DNA of 64,000 nt from an uncultured Clostridia bacterium (GCA_934248055.1 CAKQKI010000003.1:62001-126000); one strand, 5' to 3'. Shown: positions 34,811 to 42,958, counted from the stretch's first letter. The notes: generated by a model not told the origin, from the letters alone. Numbers and translations: made by a program.

Positions 34811-35503
34811 TTATTCCTTGCGCGGATCGATGTACTTGAACGCGTTTTCGAATCTGCCGTAGTGACCCGTAGCCTTTTCGTAAGCTTCGTTCGGTTCCAT
34901 ACCTTTTTTGATAAAGTCGGTCATCTTGCCGAGAGAAACGAATTCGTAACCGATAACCTGCATATCTTCGTCAAGAGCCATTCTCGTAACGTAACCTTCC
35001 GCCATTTCGAGATATCTCGTTCCCTTGGCCGCCGTACCGTACATAGTGCCTACCTGCGAACGAAGACCTTTTCCGAGATCTTCTAAACCTGCGCCGATAA
35101 CGAGACCGTCGTCCGAATAAGCGGACTGAGTACGCCCGTAAACTATCTGCAGGAAAAGTTCTCTCATTGCGGTGTTGATAGCGTCGCACACAAGGTCGGT
35201 ATTCAACGCTTCGAGAATAGTTTTGCCGGGAAGAATTTCCGACGCCATCGCGGCGGAGTGAGTCATACCCGAACAGCCTATCGTTTCAACGAGCGCTTCC
35301 TGAATGATACCGTTCTTTACGTTAAGAGTAAGTTTGCATGCTCCCTGCTGAGGCGCGCACCATCCTACGCCGTGGGAAAGACCGGAAATATCCGCGACTT
35401 CTTTCGCCATTATCCATTTACCCTCTTCGGGTATCGGGGCGGGACCGTGCTTAGGACCTTTTGCAACGCAAACCATATCTTTTACTTCGTTTGAATATTG
35501 CAT
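34811..35503 (-). CDS. NifU-like Fe-S cluster assembly scaffold-type protein
   Basis: A 230-aa protein with the NifU_N-like core. LSHGVGWCAPQQGACKLTL, ETIGCSGMTHSAAMASEIL and EALNTDLVCDAINTAMRELF supply several Cys residues (Cys in GWCAP, GACKL, IGCSG, LVCDA) where IscU has its three ligands. A C-terminal extension (about 150-230), absent from ordinary IscU, holds GTMYGTAAKGTRYLEMAEGYVTR. A GGAGG site precedes the ATG. It shares an operon with the GGGtGRT gene only; no desulfurase is adjacent. Confidence 0.82.
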   Translation of the reverse strand: MQYSNEVKDMVCVAKGPKHGPAPIPEEGKWIMAKEVADISGLSHGVGWCAPQQGACKLTLNVKNGIIQEALVETIGCSGMTHSAAMASEILPGKTILEALNTDLVCDAINTAMRELFLQIVYGRTQSAYSDDGLVIGAGLEDLGKGLRSQVGTMYGTAAKGTRYLEMAEGYVTRMALDEDMQVIGYEFVSLGKMTDFIKKGMEPNEAYEKATGHYGRFENAFKYIDPRKE

Positions 35504-35575
35504 ATTGCTTCCTCCATATTATTTTATCGTTATAAAAATTTCGCGCGGACGTACTCCGCAACTTCTTTAAAAATC

Positions 35576-35604
35576 ATTTTAAACCAAATAAAAAAAAATG
35601 TCAA
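35576..35604 (-). promoter_or_regulatory. Promoter of the NifU-like/GGGtGRT operon
   Basis: TTGACA (35604-35599), a 17-nt spacer rich in T, and TAAAAT (35581-35576). The leader has a short GCGGA/TCCGC hairpin. Confidence 0.65.
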
Positions 35605-35694
35605 TCGTCTCGGGCTAAAATAACGAATACTTTTAACTAAAAATAATGAATAACGCTTTCTTTAAAATATAATCGGAAAATTTTACTCAAATTC

Positions 35695-35792
35695 TTGACA
35701 GGCGGGGTTTTCAGGTGATATAATTTTCGGGTGTTCTGAAAGGCAAAGTCGTCTTTCCCCGAAGGGATGACGGGCTTTGCCCCTTTTTTTTG
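35695..35792 (+). promoter_or_regulatory. pyrG promoter and leader attenuator
   Basis: TTGACA (35695-35700), an 18-nt spacer and TATAAT (35719-35724). The transcript begins with GGG (35729-35731, GGGTGTTC). A strong hairpin follows: GGCAAAG-TCGTC with inner CCC-CGAA-GGG, closing with GACGG and CTTTGCC, then eight T near 35784-35791. In Bacillus pyrG, stuttering at an initial GGG makes a poly-G tail that opens a terminator at a C/U-rich segment; here CTTTCCCC lies in the 5' arm. The mechanism is inferred by analogy. Confidence 0.65.
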
Positions 35793-35812
35793 AAAAAACG
35801 CGGTTTTGTTTA

Positions 35813-35844
35813 TTATGCTAGGCAAAAATAATTGAAGCCTTGCA
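35813..35844 (+). repeat. Dispersed short repeat, copy A
   Basis: TTATGCTAGGCAAAAATAAT followed by TGAAGCCTTGCA. Related copies lie at 38936-38970 (opposite strand) and 59174-59253 (tandem). It sits between the pyrG attenuator and the pyrG start. Confidence 0.55.
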
Positions 35845-35951
35845 AAAACGCCGCAGGCGATTGCTTTAAAAAAGCGGAAAACAAGTAACTTTATCGGGAA
35901 CTTTTCGGGGTAACTTAAATATTTAAGAGATAATTATTAAAAGAGGTTTTT

Positions 35952-37553
35952 ATGAAAAAATACATTTTCGTAACGGGCGGCGTAGTTTCGGGGCTCGGCA
36001 AAGGAATTACAGCCGCGTCACTCGGCAGGCTTTTAAAATCGCGCGGGCTTAAAGTGGCGGCGCAAAAACTCGACCCGTACATCAACGTTGACCCCGGCAC
36101 GATGAGTCCTTATCAGCACGGCGAAGTTTTCGTTACGGAAGACGGGGCGGAAACGGATCTCGATCTCGGTCACTACGAACGCTTTATCGACGAGAACCTT
36201 AACAAATTTTCTAATCTTACGACGGGCAAAGTGTTCTGGAACGTTCTGAATAAAGAGCGCAAAGGCGAATATCTCGGCTCGACGGTACAGATTATTCCAC
36301 ACGTTACCAACGAAATCAAAGACTTTATTTACCGCGTGGGAAGAGAAACGGAAGCAGACGTGGTTATCACCGAAATCGGCGGCACGATAGGCGATATAGA
36401 ATCTCAGCCGTTTATCGAAGCGGTAAGGCAGGTTTCGCTCGAAGTCGGACGCGAAAACAGTTTGTTTATTCACGTTACTCTCGTTCCCTTTTTGTCGGGG
36501 AGCGACGAGCATAAAAGCAAGCCCACGCAACATTCGGTCAAAGAACTGCAAAGTATGGGCGTAAACCCGAATATAGTGATTTTGCGGTGCGATAAGCCGC
36601 TCGAAGAAAGCATATTTTCAAAAATCGCCTTATTCTGCAACGTAAAACGCGACTGCGTTATAGAAAACAGAACCCTGCCCGTGCTTTACGAAGCCCCGCT
36701 TATGCTTGAAAAAAGCAATTTTTCGGGAGTGGTATGCCGCGAACTCGGTATTGAAACGAAAGAACCCGACCTTGCCGAATGGAAAGCGATGGTCGATAAC
36801 ATCAAAAACCTTAAAAAAGAAGTTAAAATCGCAATCGTAGGAAAATACGTCGCTTTGCACGACGCCTACCTGTCGGTTGCGGAATCTCTCCGCCACGCAG
36901 GCTACGCTTACGGAGCAAAAGTAAATATTTTATGGACAGACAGCGAAACGATAACCGAGAATAACGTTTCTACCGTTTTAAAAGACGCCGACGGTATTCT
37001 CGTTCCCGGCGGATTCGGCAACAGGGGTATCGAAGGCAAAATCGCAGCCGCAAAATACGCGAGAGAAAACGATATACCCTATCTCGGAATATGCCTTGGA
37101 ATGCAGACGGCGGTTATAGAATTTGCCCGCAACGTTTGCGGATTTAAAGACGCGAATTCGGGCGAATTCGATAAACAAAGCGCGCATAAGGTTATCGACT
37201 TTTTGCCCGACCAGAGCGAAAGCGTAAACAAAGGCGGCACGTTACGGCTCGGCGCGTACCCTTGCAGAATAGATAAAAACAGCAAACTTTACGAATGTTA
37301 TAAGCAAACCGAAATTTTCGAACGCCACCGCCACCGCTATGAATTCAATAACGATTTCAGAGAAATCATCACTGAAAAAGGTTTAAAAACGGGCGGAACT
37401 TCGCCCGACGGATATATCGTTGAAACGATAGAAAATCCCGCGTGCAGATATTTTATAGGCGTTCAGTTCCACCCCGAATTCAAAAGCCGCCCGAACAAGC
37501 CGCATCCGCTTTTTATGGGTCTTATAAAATATTCTCTTGAAAAACAATCTTAA
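35952..37553 (+). CDS. pyrG: CTP synthase
   Basis: Amination of UTP to CTP with glutamine as donor. In 533 aa the synthetase domain (about 1-265) starts KYIFVTGGVVSGLGKGITAASLGRLL and has the YINVDPGTMSPYQHGEVFV block. The class I glutaminase domain (about 290-533) has GGFGNRGIEGK, LGICLGMQ with the nucleophile Cys, and FHPEF with the catalytic His-x-Glu. An AAGAGG site precedes the ATG. The long leader before it carries a terminator (35740-35792), indicating CTP-linked attenuation. Confidence 0.96.
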   Translation: MKKYIFVTGGVVSGLGKGITAASLGRLLKSRGLKVAAQKLDPYINVDPGTMSPYQHGEVFVTEDGAETDLDLGHYERFIDENLNKFSNLTTGKVFWNVLNKERKGEYLGSTVQIIPHVTNEIKDFIYRVGRETEADVVITEIGGTIGDIESQPFIEAVRQVSLEVGRENSLFIHVTLVPFLSGSDEHKSKPTQHSVKELQSMGVNPNIVILRCDKPLEESIFSKIALFCNVKRDCVIENRTLPVLYEAPLMLEKSNFSGVVCRELGIETKEPDLAEWKAMVDNIKNLKKEVKIAIVGKYVALHDAYLSVAESLRHAGYAYGAKVNILWTDSETITENNVSTVLKDADGILVPGGFGNRGIEGKIAAAKYARENDIPYLGICLGMQTAVIEFARNVCGFKDANSGEFDKQSAHKVIDFLPDQSESVNKGGTLRLGAYPCRIDKNSKLYECYKQTEIFERHRHRYEFNNDFREIITEKGLKTGGTSPDGYIVETIENPACRYFIGVQFHPEFKSRPNKPHPLFMGLIKYSLEKQS

Positions 37554-37619
37554 AACGCTTGCGGCGCGAAGCGGAATTCCGCCGTATTGCCACACTGAAA
37601 ATCGTTTAAAAGGAGCGTT

Positions 37620-38684
37620 ATGAATACTGACGAGTATTACGCGCGTTACGTGTCCAACACTTTGGCCGGAACGAGCAATCAACTTTTTTATAATCAGGAT
37701 AAATCGGCAACGGCGTATGCTTTTTATCGTATTTTCGCGCCGGGCAGGTTTAATTATTCTTTTCTTTACACCAACACCGTAGACGGCACTTACAGCGACG
37801 GCAGCATAAGCAAATGCAACGATTCTTGCGGAAAGTGGCGCATAGAAAGTTTGTCCGTTTCGGTAACGAAAGAAATAACTACCGCCGTTTTACCCGAAAC
37901 GCCGCTTACTTTTGCCGGCGAAAAAAGTAAAACCGTTCTCCCCGACGAAAAATTTTTTACGGACGGTATATCGCTCGATGTAAAATCAGACGAATATTTA
38001 AGAATTAAAATCGTATATCACGGCGAACGCGTTCCGTGTCACGTTGAAAATCAGATTCCCACTTTCAAAGATGAAGGCAACGGATTTAAGTCGGACAAAT
38101 TATTGCCCCTTCCGTCGATGACAGGCGTTGAACGCAAGGTTGAAAAACGCGTCGTTTTTTGGGGTGACAGTATTACTCAGGGTATCGGCTGTAAAGAAAA
38201 TTCATATCGGCATTACAACGCGGTATGCGCAAAAGCGCTGGGAGAAAAATACTCGTTCTGGAATATAGGCATAGGCTTCGGCAGAGCAACCGACGCCGCA
38301 ACCGACGGGGCGTGGGCGCAAAAAGCGGTTAATTGCGATACGGCGATAGTTTGTTTCGGCGTAAACGATATAAACAAAGTGCGCGACTATAAAAAAATCA
38401 CCGACGCGTACGATAAAATAGTAAAAATACTGTCGGGAAAGCAGGTTATTTTTCAATGCGTTCCGCCATTTGATTACAATAAAGAACAGGGCGGATTGTG
38501 GCTTAAACTGAACGATTATATCAATAACGAAATAAGCAAAAAAGTTTTTGCCGTTTTCAACCCTTGCCCTATTCTTTCCGACGAAAAAGATATTTTCCGC
38601 GCAAAATACGGCGGGCATCCAAACGAAGAAGGCTCGCTTTTGTGGGGAACCGCCCTGGCGGATTTTTTAAGGAATAAATTATAA
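37620..38684 (+). CDS. SGNH/GDSL hydrolase family protein
   Basis: A 354-aa protein with an N-terminal beta-rich part (about 1-175) and a C-terminal SGNH hydrolase fold. Block I is VVFWGDSITQGIG near 180-192 (nucleophile Ser), block III CFGVND near 248 (Asn), and block V GGHPNEEG near 334 (His; the catalytic Asp is replaced by a GGHPN context). The layout resembles carbohydrate esterase-like hydrolases, perhaps deacetylating a glycan. No signal peptide is visible, so it is probably cytosolic. AAAGGAG precedes the ATG, 66 nt after pyrG. Confidence 0.75.
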   Translation: MNTDEYYARYVSNTLAGTSNQLFYNQDKSATAYAFYRIFAPGRFNYSFLYTNTVDGTYSDGSISKCNDSCGKWRIESLSVSVTKEITTAVLPETPLTFAGEKSKTVLPDEKFFTDGISLDVKSDEYLRIKIVYHGERVPCHVENQIPTFKDEGNGFKSDKLLPLPSMTGVERKVEKRVVFWGDSITQGIGCKENSYRHYNAVCAKALGEKYSFWNIGIGFGRATDAATDGAWAQKAVNCDTAIVCFGVNDINKVRDYKKITDAYDKIVKILSGKQVIFQCVPPFDYNKEQGGLWLKLNDYINNEISKKVFAVFNPCPILSDEKDIFRAKYGGHPNEEGSLLWGTALADFLRNKL

Positions 38685-38738
38685 TTTGCATTTTTTATAT
38701 TTTTTATCGCTTTATATAATTTATATAATATAACGCAT

Positions 38739-38774
38739 AACGCGAACGCTTTTTTCGAGCGTCCGCGTTTTTAT
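38739..38774 (+). terminator. Terminator after the SGNH hydrolase gene
   Basis: AACGCGAACGCT / AGCGTCCGCGTT with a TTTTTCG loop and a following TTTTTATT. Confidence 0.8.
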
Positions 38775-38837
38775 TGCGTTTTACGTGCAAGGTTATCGTA
38801 TGCCGTAAGTTTTTAATGTGTTTTGCGTGCAAGTATA

Positions 38838-38936
38838 ACGCTGCGTTTTTAGGCTAAGACAAGGCGCGTGAGCGTTTAATACTTGTCCGTATAACCCGTT
38901 AGCGCAACACAGTATTAGTCAAAAACACAGCGTCAG
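38838..38936. repeat. Imperfect long inverted repeat of about 100 bp
   Basis: The left arm ACGCTGCGTTTTTAGGCTAA and the right arm (reverse complement ACGCTGTGTTTTTGACTAAT) match for about 40 nt with mismatches, joined by a roughly 20-nt loop. There is no reading frame. It lies in the 370-bp gap between the hydrolase terminator and the tRNA genes. Confidence 0.55.
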
Positions 38937-38991
38937 ACCAAGGTTTGTATTATTCTTGCCTGGCATGACGACAAAACTTAAATCTGACGCC
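38930..38991. repeat. Small element with 8-bp terminal inverted repeats containing repeat copy C
   Basis: GCGTCAGA at the left end and TCTGACGC at the right end enclose a copy (minus strand) of the dispersed repeat, with TCATGCCAGGCAAGAATAAT visible. The size (about 62 bp) and terminal repeats are MITE-like, but no target duplication was identified. Confidence 0.45.
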
Positions 38992-39010
38992 GCAGAAGTC
39001 CTTTGCAAAA

Positions 39011-39051
39011 AATAATACGAACCCTGACTTGCTATCAGGGTTCGTATTATT
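39011..39051 (-). terminator. Terminator of the tRNA-Pro/tRNA-Ala transcript
   Basis: A 17-bp perfect stem (AATAATACGAACCCTGA and its complement) with a 7-nt loop, followed on the minus strand by a T-rich run. Confidence 0.88.
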
Positions 39052-39057
39052 TGCGTA

Positions 39058-39133
39058 TGGTGGAGATAACGAGATTCGAACTCGTGGCCTATGCGTTGCG
39101 AACGCATCGCTCTACCAACTGAGCCATATCCCC
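39058..39133 (-). tRNA. tRNA-Ala (anticodon CGC)
   Basis: 76 nt with acceptor GGGGATA/TATCTCC, including the alanine identity pair G3-U70, anticodon stem ATGCG/CGCAT with loop TTCGCAA, T arm ACGAG-TTCGAAT-CTCGT, and an encoded CCA. CGC reads GCG. Confidence 0.96.
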
Positions 39134-39160
39134 GAATAAGCGACAGAAGCCGTAAAAAAA

Positions 39161-39237
39161 TGGTCGAGGTGACAAGACTTGAACTTGCGACCTCATGGTC
39201 CCGAACCATGCGCGCTACCAAACTGCGCTACACCTCG
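39161..39237 (-). tRNA. tRNA-Pro (anticodon CGG)
   Basis: 77 nt with acceptor CGAGGTG/CACCTCG, D arm GCGC/GCGC, anticodon stem CATGG/CCATG with loop TTCGGGA, T arm GCAAG-TTCAAGT-CTTGT, A73 and CCA. CGG reads CCG. It precedes tRNA-Ala on the same transcript. Confidence 0.96.
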
Positions 39238-39280
39238 GTTTTCGCGCTTTTATCGCAACGTAACTTAAAATTACTCGTTT

Positions 39281-39309
39281 ATTATATAACAACTTCGCTT
39301 TAAAAGCAA
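39281..39309 (-). promoter_or_regulatory. Promoter of the tRNA-Pro/tRNA-Ala genes
   Basis: TTGCTT (39309-39304), a 17-nt spacer, TATAAT (39286-39281). Confidence 0.65.
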
Positions 39310-39371
39310 CCGTTTTTAACTATCTTTTAAAACTTTTAAAAAAATATTTTTTTCACTTTACCTTTAAAGCG

Positions 39372-39401
39372 TTGACTATACGGCAACGCTCGTGGTAAAA
39401 T
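39372..39401 (+). promoter_or_regulatory. Promoter of the aminotransferase gene
   Basis: TTGACT (39372-39377), an 18-nt spacer, TAAAAT (39396-39401). The ATG begins at 39409, so the transcript has essentially no leader. Confidence 0.65.
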
Positions 39402-39408
39402 TTTTTAT

Positions 39409-40596
39409 ATGATAAACGAAAAAGCGTTCATGTTAGGAACACAAAAATCCAAAATACGAGAACTGTTCGAATTCGGTAAAGAACTCGAAAAAACCAAGGG
39501 AAAAGCCGCCGTTTTTGATTTCACTATCGGCAATCCTTCTACCCCCTGCCCCGAAAACGTAACAAAAACCGCAGTAAAACTTTTATCCGGCGACCCCGTT
39601 AAAGTTCACTCATATACCGTTGCTCAGGGAGATGAAAAAGCGCGCGAAGCGATTTCAGCCGCAATTTTTAAAAAATACGGTGCGAAAATGCCCGCAAATC
39701 TTATATATATGACCTGCGGAGCGTCCGCGGCGCTCGCTATAATTTTAAAAGCAATAGTTTCGTCGCCGAGAGACCGAATTCTTACTTTTGCGCCGTTTTT
39801 CCCCGAATATTCCGTATTTACCGAAAATGCGGGGGCTAAACTTAAAATCGTAAAAGCGAACGAAGCAGATTTTTCCATAAACTTTTCCGACCTGAAAAAC
39901 AAACTTACGAAAAACGTTCAGGCGGTAATAATCAACAGCCCCAACAATCCGAGCGGCACCGTTTACGATGAAAAAACGATAAAAAAACTATCGGCGGTTT
40001 TAAAAGAAAAAGAAAAAGAATTCGGACACGTAATATATCTTATTTCAGACGAGCCTTATCGAGAAATATTATTCGACGGCGCGTCCTGCCCGTACGTTCC
40101 GAATTATTATGACGATACCGTCGTTTGCTATTCTTTCAGCAAGAGTTTATCGCTTCCCGGCGAACGCATAGGATACCTTGCCGTTTCCGAAAAAGCGCAG
40201 GATTCCCGCAAACTTTTTAACGCTATTGCGGGCGCGGGGCGAATGCTCGGTTACGTATGCGCGCCGTCTTTATTTCAAAAAGTAATTGAAGAATGCGTTT
40301 ACGAAATCTCGGATATTTCAGATTACAAAGACAATCGCGACGTTTTAATATCCGAACTTAACGGTTACGGTTTTTCGGTTAAAAACCCCAAAGGCGCGTT
40401 TTATATTTTTATGAAATCGCCCGCAAAAACGGCAACCGAATTTTCGGATAAAGCAAAAGAATACGGAATACTCGTCGTTCCGTCGGATTCGTTCGGAATA
40501 AAAGGCTACGTAAGAATTGCAACCTGCGTTTCAAAAGATACGGTTATCCGTTCCCTTCCGAAATTCAAAGAACTTGCGCGGTTTTATAATCTTTAA
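39409..40596 (+). CDS. PLP-dependent class I/II aminotransferase
   Basis: A 395-aa fold-type I aminotransferase, probably aspartate-like in specificity. Seen: FDFTIGNPSTPCPENV near 36, MTCGASAALAIILKAIV near 104, INSPNNPSGTVYDEKTIK near 178, ISDEPYREILFDG near 217, and SFSKSLSLPGERIGYLA with the PLP lysine near 246. The C-terminal domain ends with a conserved Arg in KGYVRIATC. The start codon lies 7 nt past the -10 box and lacks a ribosome-binding site. Substrate not fixed. Confidence 0.88.
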   Translation: MINEKAFMLGTQKSKIRELFEFGKELEKTKGKAAVFDFTIGNPSTPCPENVTKTAVKLLSGDPVKVHSYTVAQGDEKAREAISAAIFKKYGAKMPANLIYMTCGASAALAIILKAIVSSPRDRILTFAPFFPEYSVFTENAGAKLKIVKANEADFSINFSDLKNKLTKNVQAVIINSPNNPSGTVYDEKTIKKLSAVLKEKEKEFGHVIYLISDEPYREILFDGASCPYVPNYYDDTVVCYSFSKSLSLPGERIGYLAVSEKAQDSRKLFNAIAGAGRMLGYVCAPSLFQKVIEECVYEISDISDYKDNRDVLISELNGYGFSVKNPKGAFYIFMKSPAKTATEFSDKAKEYGILVVPSDSFGIKGYVRIATCVSKDTVIRSLPKFKELARFYNL

Positions 40597-40613
40597 TCGC
40601 CTTAAAACAATAT

Positions 40614-40731
40614 CCGCGCGGCGTTAATCTTGCTATTCAGCCTGTTTAACCCGCGCGGCGTTAATCTTGCTATTCAGCCTGTTTAACCCGCGCTGCGTTA
40701 ATTTCGTTATTCGACCTGTTTAACCCGCGCG
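40614..40731. repeat. 37-bp tandem repeat, three copies plus a partial one
   Basis: Units start at 40614, 40651 and 40688; each opens CCGCGC(G/T)GCGTTAAT, continues (C/T)TTGCTATTCAGCC (third copy TTCGTTATTCGACC) and ends TGTTTAAC. The first two are identical and the third has five changes. A partial fourth unit (CCGCGCG) follows. There are no spacers, so it is not a CRISPR array. Confidence 0.8.
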
Positions 40732-40753
40732 AAGTTTATTTTAAAAATACGAT

Positions 40754-40790
40754 ACGCCCGAAGCAAGCGTTGCTTCGGGCGTGTTTTTTT
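40754..40790. terminator. Bidirectional terminator between the aminotransferase and uraA
   Basis: ACGCCCGAAGCAA / TTGCTTCGGGCGT with loop GCG, then GTTTTTTT on plus. It serves the aminotransferase and, less strongly, uraA. Confidence 0.8.
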
Positions 40791-40799
40791 AACGTTTTA

Positions 40800-42224
40800 T
40801 TATTTGTTTTCGTCTTTTTCCTTAACTACCGTTCCGAACATATTGTCTTCGAGTTCTTCGTTGGGAGCAAGTTCTACTTCTTTCTTAACTTCAACATTTG
40901 CGGGTTTAAGTATAAGGTTTACGATAATTCCGAGAATGAGCGCGCAAGCGATGCTCGATATGGTAACGGGACCGAATTTAAGTTCAAGTCCGCCAAGACC
41001 GGTAACGAGAATAGCCGCTACTATAAAGAGATTTTTGCTGTTGTCAAGGTCAACGTTCTTGAACATTCTCAAGCCGGATACCGCAATGAAACCGTAAAGG
41101 GCTATGCAGATGCCGCCTACGACGCAGGAAGGAATGCTTTCGATAAACACCATTACGGGGTAGATAAACGCAAGCACTATGCACATGATTGCGGTTGTGA
41201 ATATAGTATATACCGAAGCGTTTCCCGTTATAGCAACGCAGCCGATCGATTCGCCGTATGTAGTGTTCGGGCAGCCGCCTAATACCGCGCCCGCAAACGA
41301 ACCTATACCGTCGCCGAGAAGAGTTCTGTGAAGACCGGGATTTTCAAGAAGATCTGCGCCTATTATCGACGAGATGTTCTTGTGGTCCGCAACGTGTTCT
41401 GCAAACACAACCATCGCAACGGGAGCGAACGCAAGGAATATCGAGAGAACGCCTGCGCCGTCAACGGCGACTTTTCCGTCGATAATTTCTTTTATCGCGC
41501 CGACGAACGTTACGTCGGGTACCCAGTTTTTAAAGTCGGCTATCTGCCTGAACGCCGCGAGATTGATAAGTTGCATATAAGTGTTATCGCATGCTTTTCC
41601 GATAAGCGTAAGGATAAGAGCGACTACGTAGCCCGCGCCGACGCCTATAACGAACGGAATAAGTTTCATTCCTTTAGTTCCTTTTACGGACGCGATTATG
41701 GTAACGATAAAGGTGATTACGCCTACGAGTATTGCAAGGAGATTGTAGTTTTCCTTACCGCCCGCAATGTTCATAAGGTTATTCATGGCAGAACCCGATA
41801 AACTTAAACCGATTAAAGCAACCGTGGGTCCGATGATAACGGGAGGCATAAGTTTGTTAAGCCAGTTCGCACCTGCTTTTTTAACGATGATTGCTATAAC
41901 CACGTATACGAGAGCCGCGAAAACCGAGCCGAGTATTACTCCGCAATATCCGTACAGTACGCCCGTGCAAAGCGGCGTGATGAACGCGAAAGAACTTCCT
42001 AAAAAGACGGGGCTTTTAAACTGCGTGAAGACAAGGTAAACCAAAGTTCCTACGCCCGCGCCGATAAGCGCAGCCGACTGACTTAAATATCCCGTTCCCG
42101 TTTTGTCGTTAACGAGAAACGGCACTAATACCGTTGCCGCCAGAATGGCAAGCACTTGCTGAAACGCATAAACAAGGTTTTTACCGAAAGGTACTTTCTG
42201 TCTTACGCCATAAATCAGGTTCAT
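40800..42224 (-). CDS. uraA: Uracil/xanthine permease (NCS2, UraA-like)
   Basis: A 474-aa nucleobase symporter with about 14 segments. FLGSSFAFITPLCTG near 70, GPTVALIGLSLSGSAMNNL near 130, the substrate-site region VVFAEHVADHKNISSIIGADLLENPGLHRTLLGDGIGS (seen in part near 270-310), and CPNTTYGESIGCVAITG near 315 place it in the uracil branch. It follows pyrR by 53 nt, the usual order, so the PyrR attenuator should control both. The C-terminal tail is charged. Confidence 0.93.
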   Translation of the reverse strand: MNLIYGVRQKVPFGKNLVYAFQQVLAILAATVLVPFLVNDKTGTGYLSQSAALIGAGVGTLVYLVFTQFKSPVFLGSSFAFITPLCTGVLYGYCGVILGSVFAALVYVVIAIIVKKAGANWLNKLMPPVIIGPTVALIGLSLSGSAMNNLMNIAGGKENYNLLAILVGVITFIVTIIASVKGTKGMKLIPFVIGVGAGYVVALILTLIGKACDNTYMQLINLAAFRQIADFKNWVPDVTFVGAIKEIIDGKVAVDGAGVLSIFLAFAPVAMVVFAEHVADHKNISSIIGADLLENPGLHRTLLGDGIGSFAGAVLGGCPNTTYGESIGCVAITGNASVYTIFTTAIMCIVLAFIYPVMVFIESIPSCVVGGICIALYGFIAVSGLRMFKNVDLDNSKNLFIVAAILVTGLGGLELKFGPVTISSIACALILGIIVNLILKPANVEVKKEVELAPNEELEDNMFGTVVKEKDENK

Positions 42225-42277
42225 AATTTTTATATCTCCTTGTATAAAATTAATTATTAACTCAACGGATTTTCCGT

Positions 42278-42817
42278 TTAAGCCTTTTCGAATAATTTAA
42301 CGGCATTTTCGCCGTCCGTTTCCGCGAACATAACCGAAACGACTTCGTTTTTTGCCGTGGGAATGTTTTTTCCGACGTAATCGGCGCGAATGGGCAGTTC
42401 GCGATGACCCCTGTCTATAAGTACCGCAAGTTGAATTGTTTTAGGTCTGCCCTGTTTTAAAACGGCTTCTATTGCAGCCCTTGCGGTTCTGCCCGTATAC
42501 AGCACGTCGTCGCAAAGAATAACGTTCTTGTCTTTTACGAAAACGCCTATGTCTTCCGGCTTTGCTTCGGGCATAAAGGTTATTTCGGTAAGATCGTCGC
42601 GATACAAAGTAATGTCCACGCTGCCGACAGCCACTTTAACCCCTTCTATCTTTTCGATATTTTCAGAAAGCCTTTCCGCCATGGGAACGCCGCGGGTTTT
42701 TATTCCCACGAGAACGACGTCTTCCGCGCCTTTATTTTTTTCAATTATTTCGTGCGAAATTCTGTAAAGAGCGCGTCCTTCGGCAATTTCGTCCATTAAA
42801 ATCGTTTTTTCTTTCAT
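42278..42817 (-). CDS. pyrR: Bifunctional pyrimidine regulator PyrR / uracil phosphoribosyltransferase
   Basis: UMP-responsive RNA-binding attenuation protein, often with weak UPRT activity. The ATG at 42817 gives 179 aa (an 11-residue extension lies in the leader terminator and is rejected). PRPP loop VILCDDVLYTGRTARAAIEAV near 96-116, VGIKTRGVPMAERL near 43, RGHRELPIRADYVGKNIPT near 138 are diagnostic. It regulates its own mRNA through the upstream leader. Confidence 0.95.
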   Translation of the reverse strand: MKEKTILMDEIAEGRALYRISHEIIEKNKGAEDVVLVGIKTRGVPMAERLSENIEKIEGVKVAVGSVDITLYRDDLTEITFMPEAKPEDIGVFVKDKNVILCDDVLYTGRTARAAIEAVLKQGRPKTIQLAVLIDRGHRELPIRADYVGKNIPTAKNEVVSVMFAETDGENAVKLFEKA

Positions 42818-42958
42818 AATATCAAAAAAAATGCCTTGCTTTAAGAGCAAGGCGCAAAAAATCGGTAGTACGGTTTAATATATTGCCTTGGAAGCGTCAC
42901 GGCGCATCTCTTAAAGACTTACTATGGCGATTATACTCTCTATGAAATAATATGTCAA
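42818..42958 (-). promoter_or_regulatory. PyrR-binding attenuator leader and promoter
   Basis: TTGACA (42958-42953), 17 nt, TATAAT (42935-42930). The leader contains CTTTAAGAGATGC then GCCGTGACGC and CCAAGG, matching the PyrR anti-antiterminator layout (CUUUAA, loop with CCGUGA, closing AAGG). A terminator GCCTTGC / GCAAGGC with eight T (42855-42827) follows. Confidence 0.82.

Noticed and set aside
40614..40731. CRISPR array
   Set aside because: The units are directly adjacent with no spacers and no cas gene is nearby.
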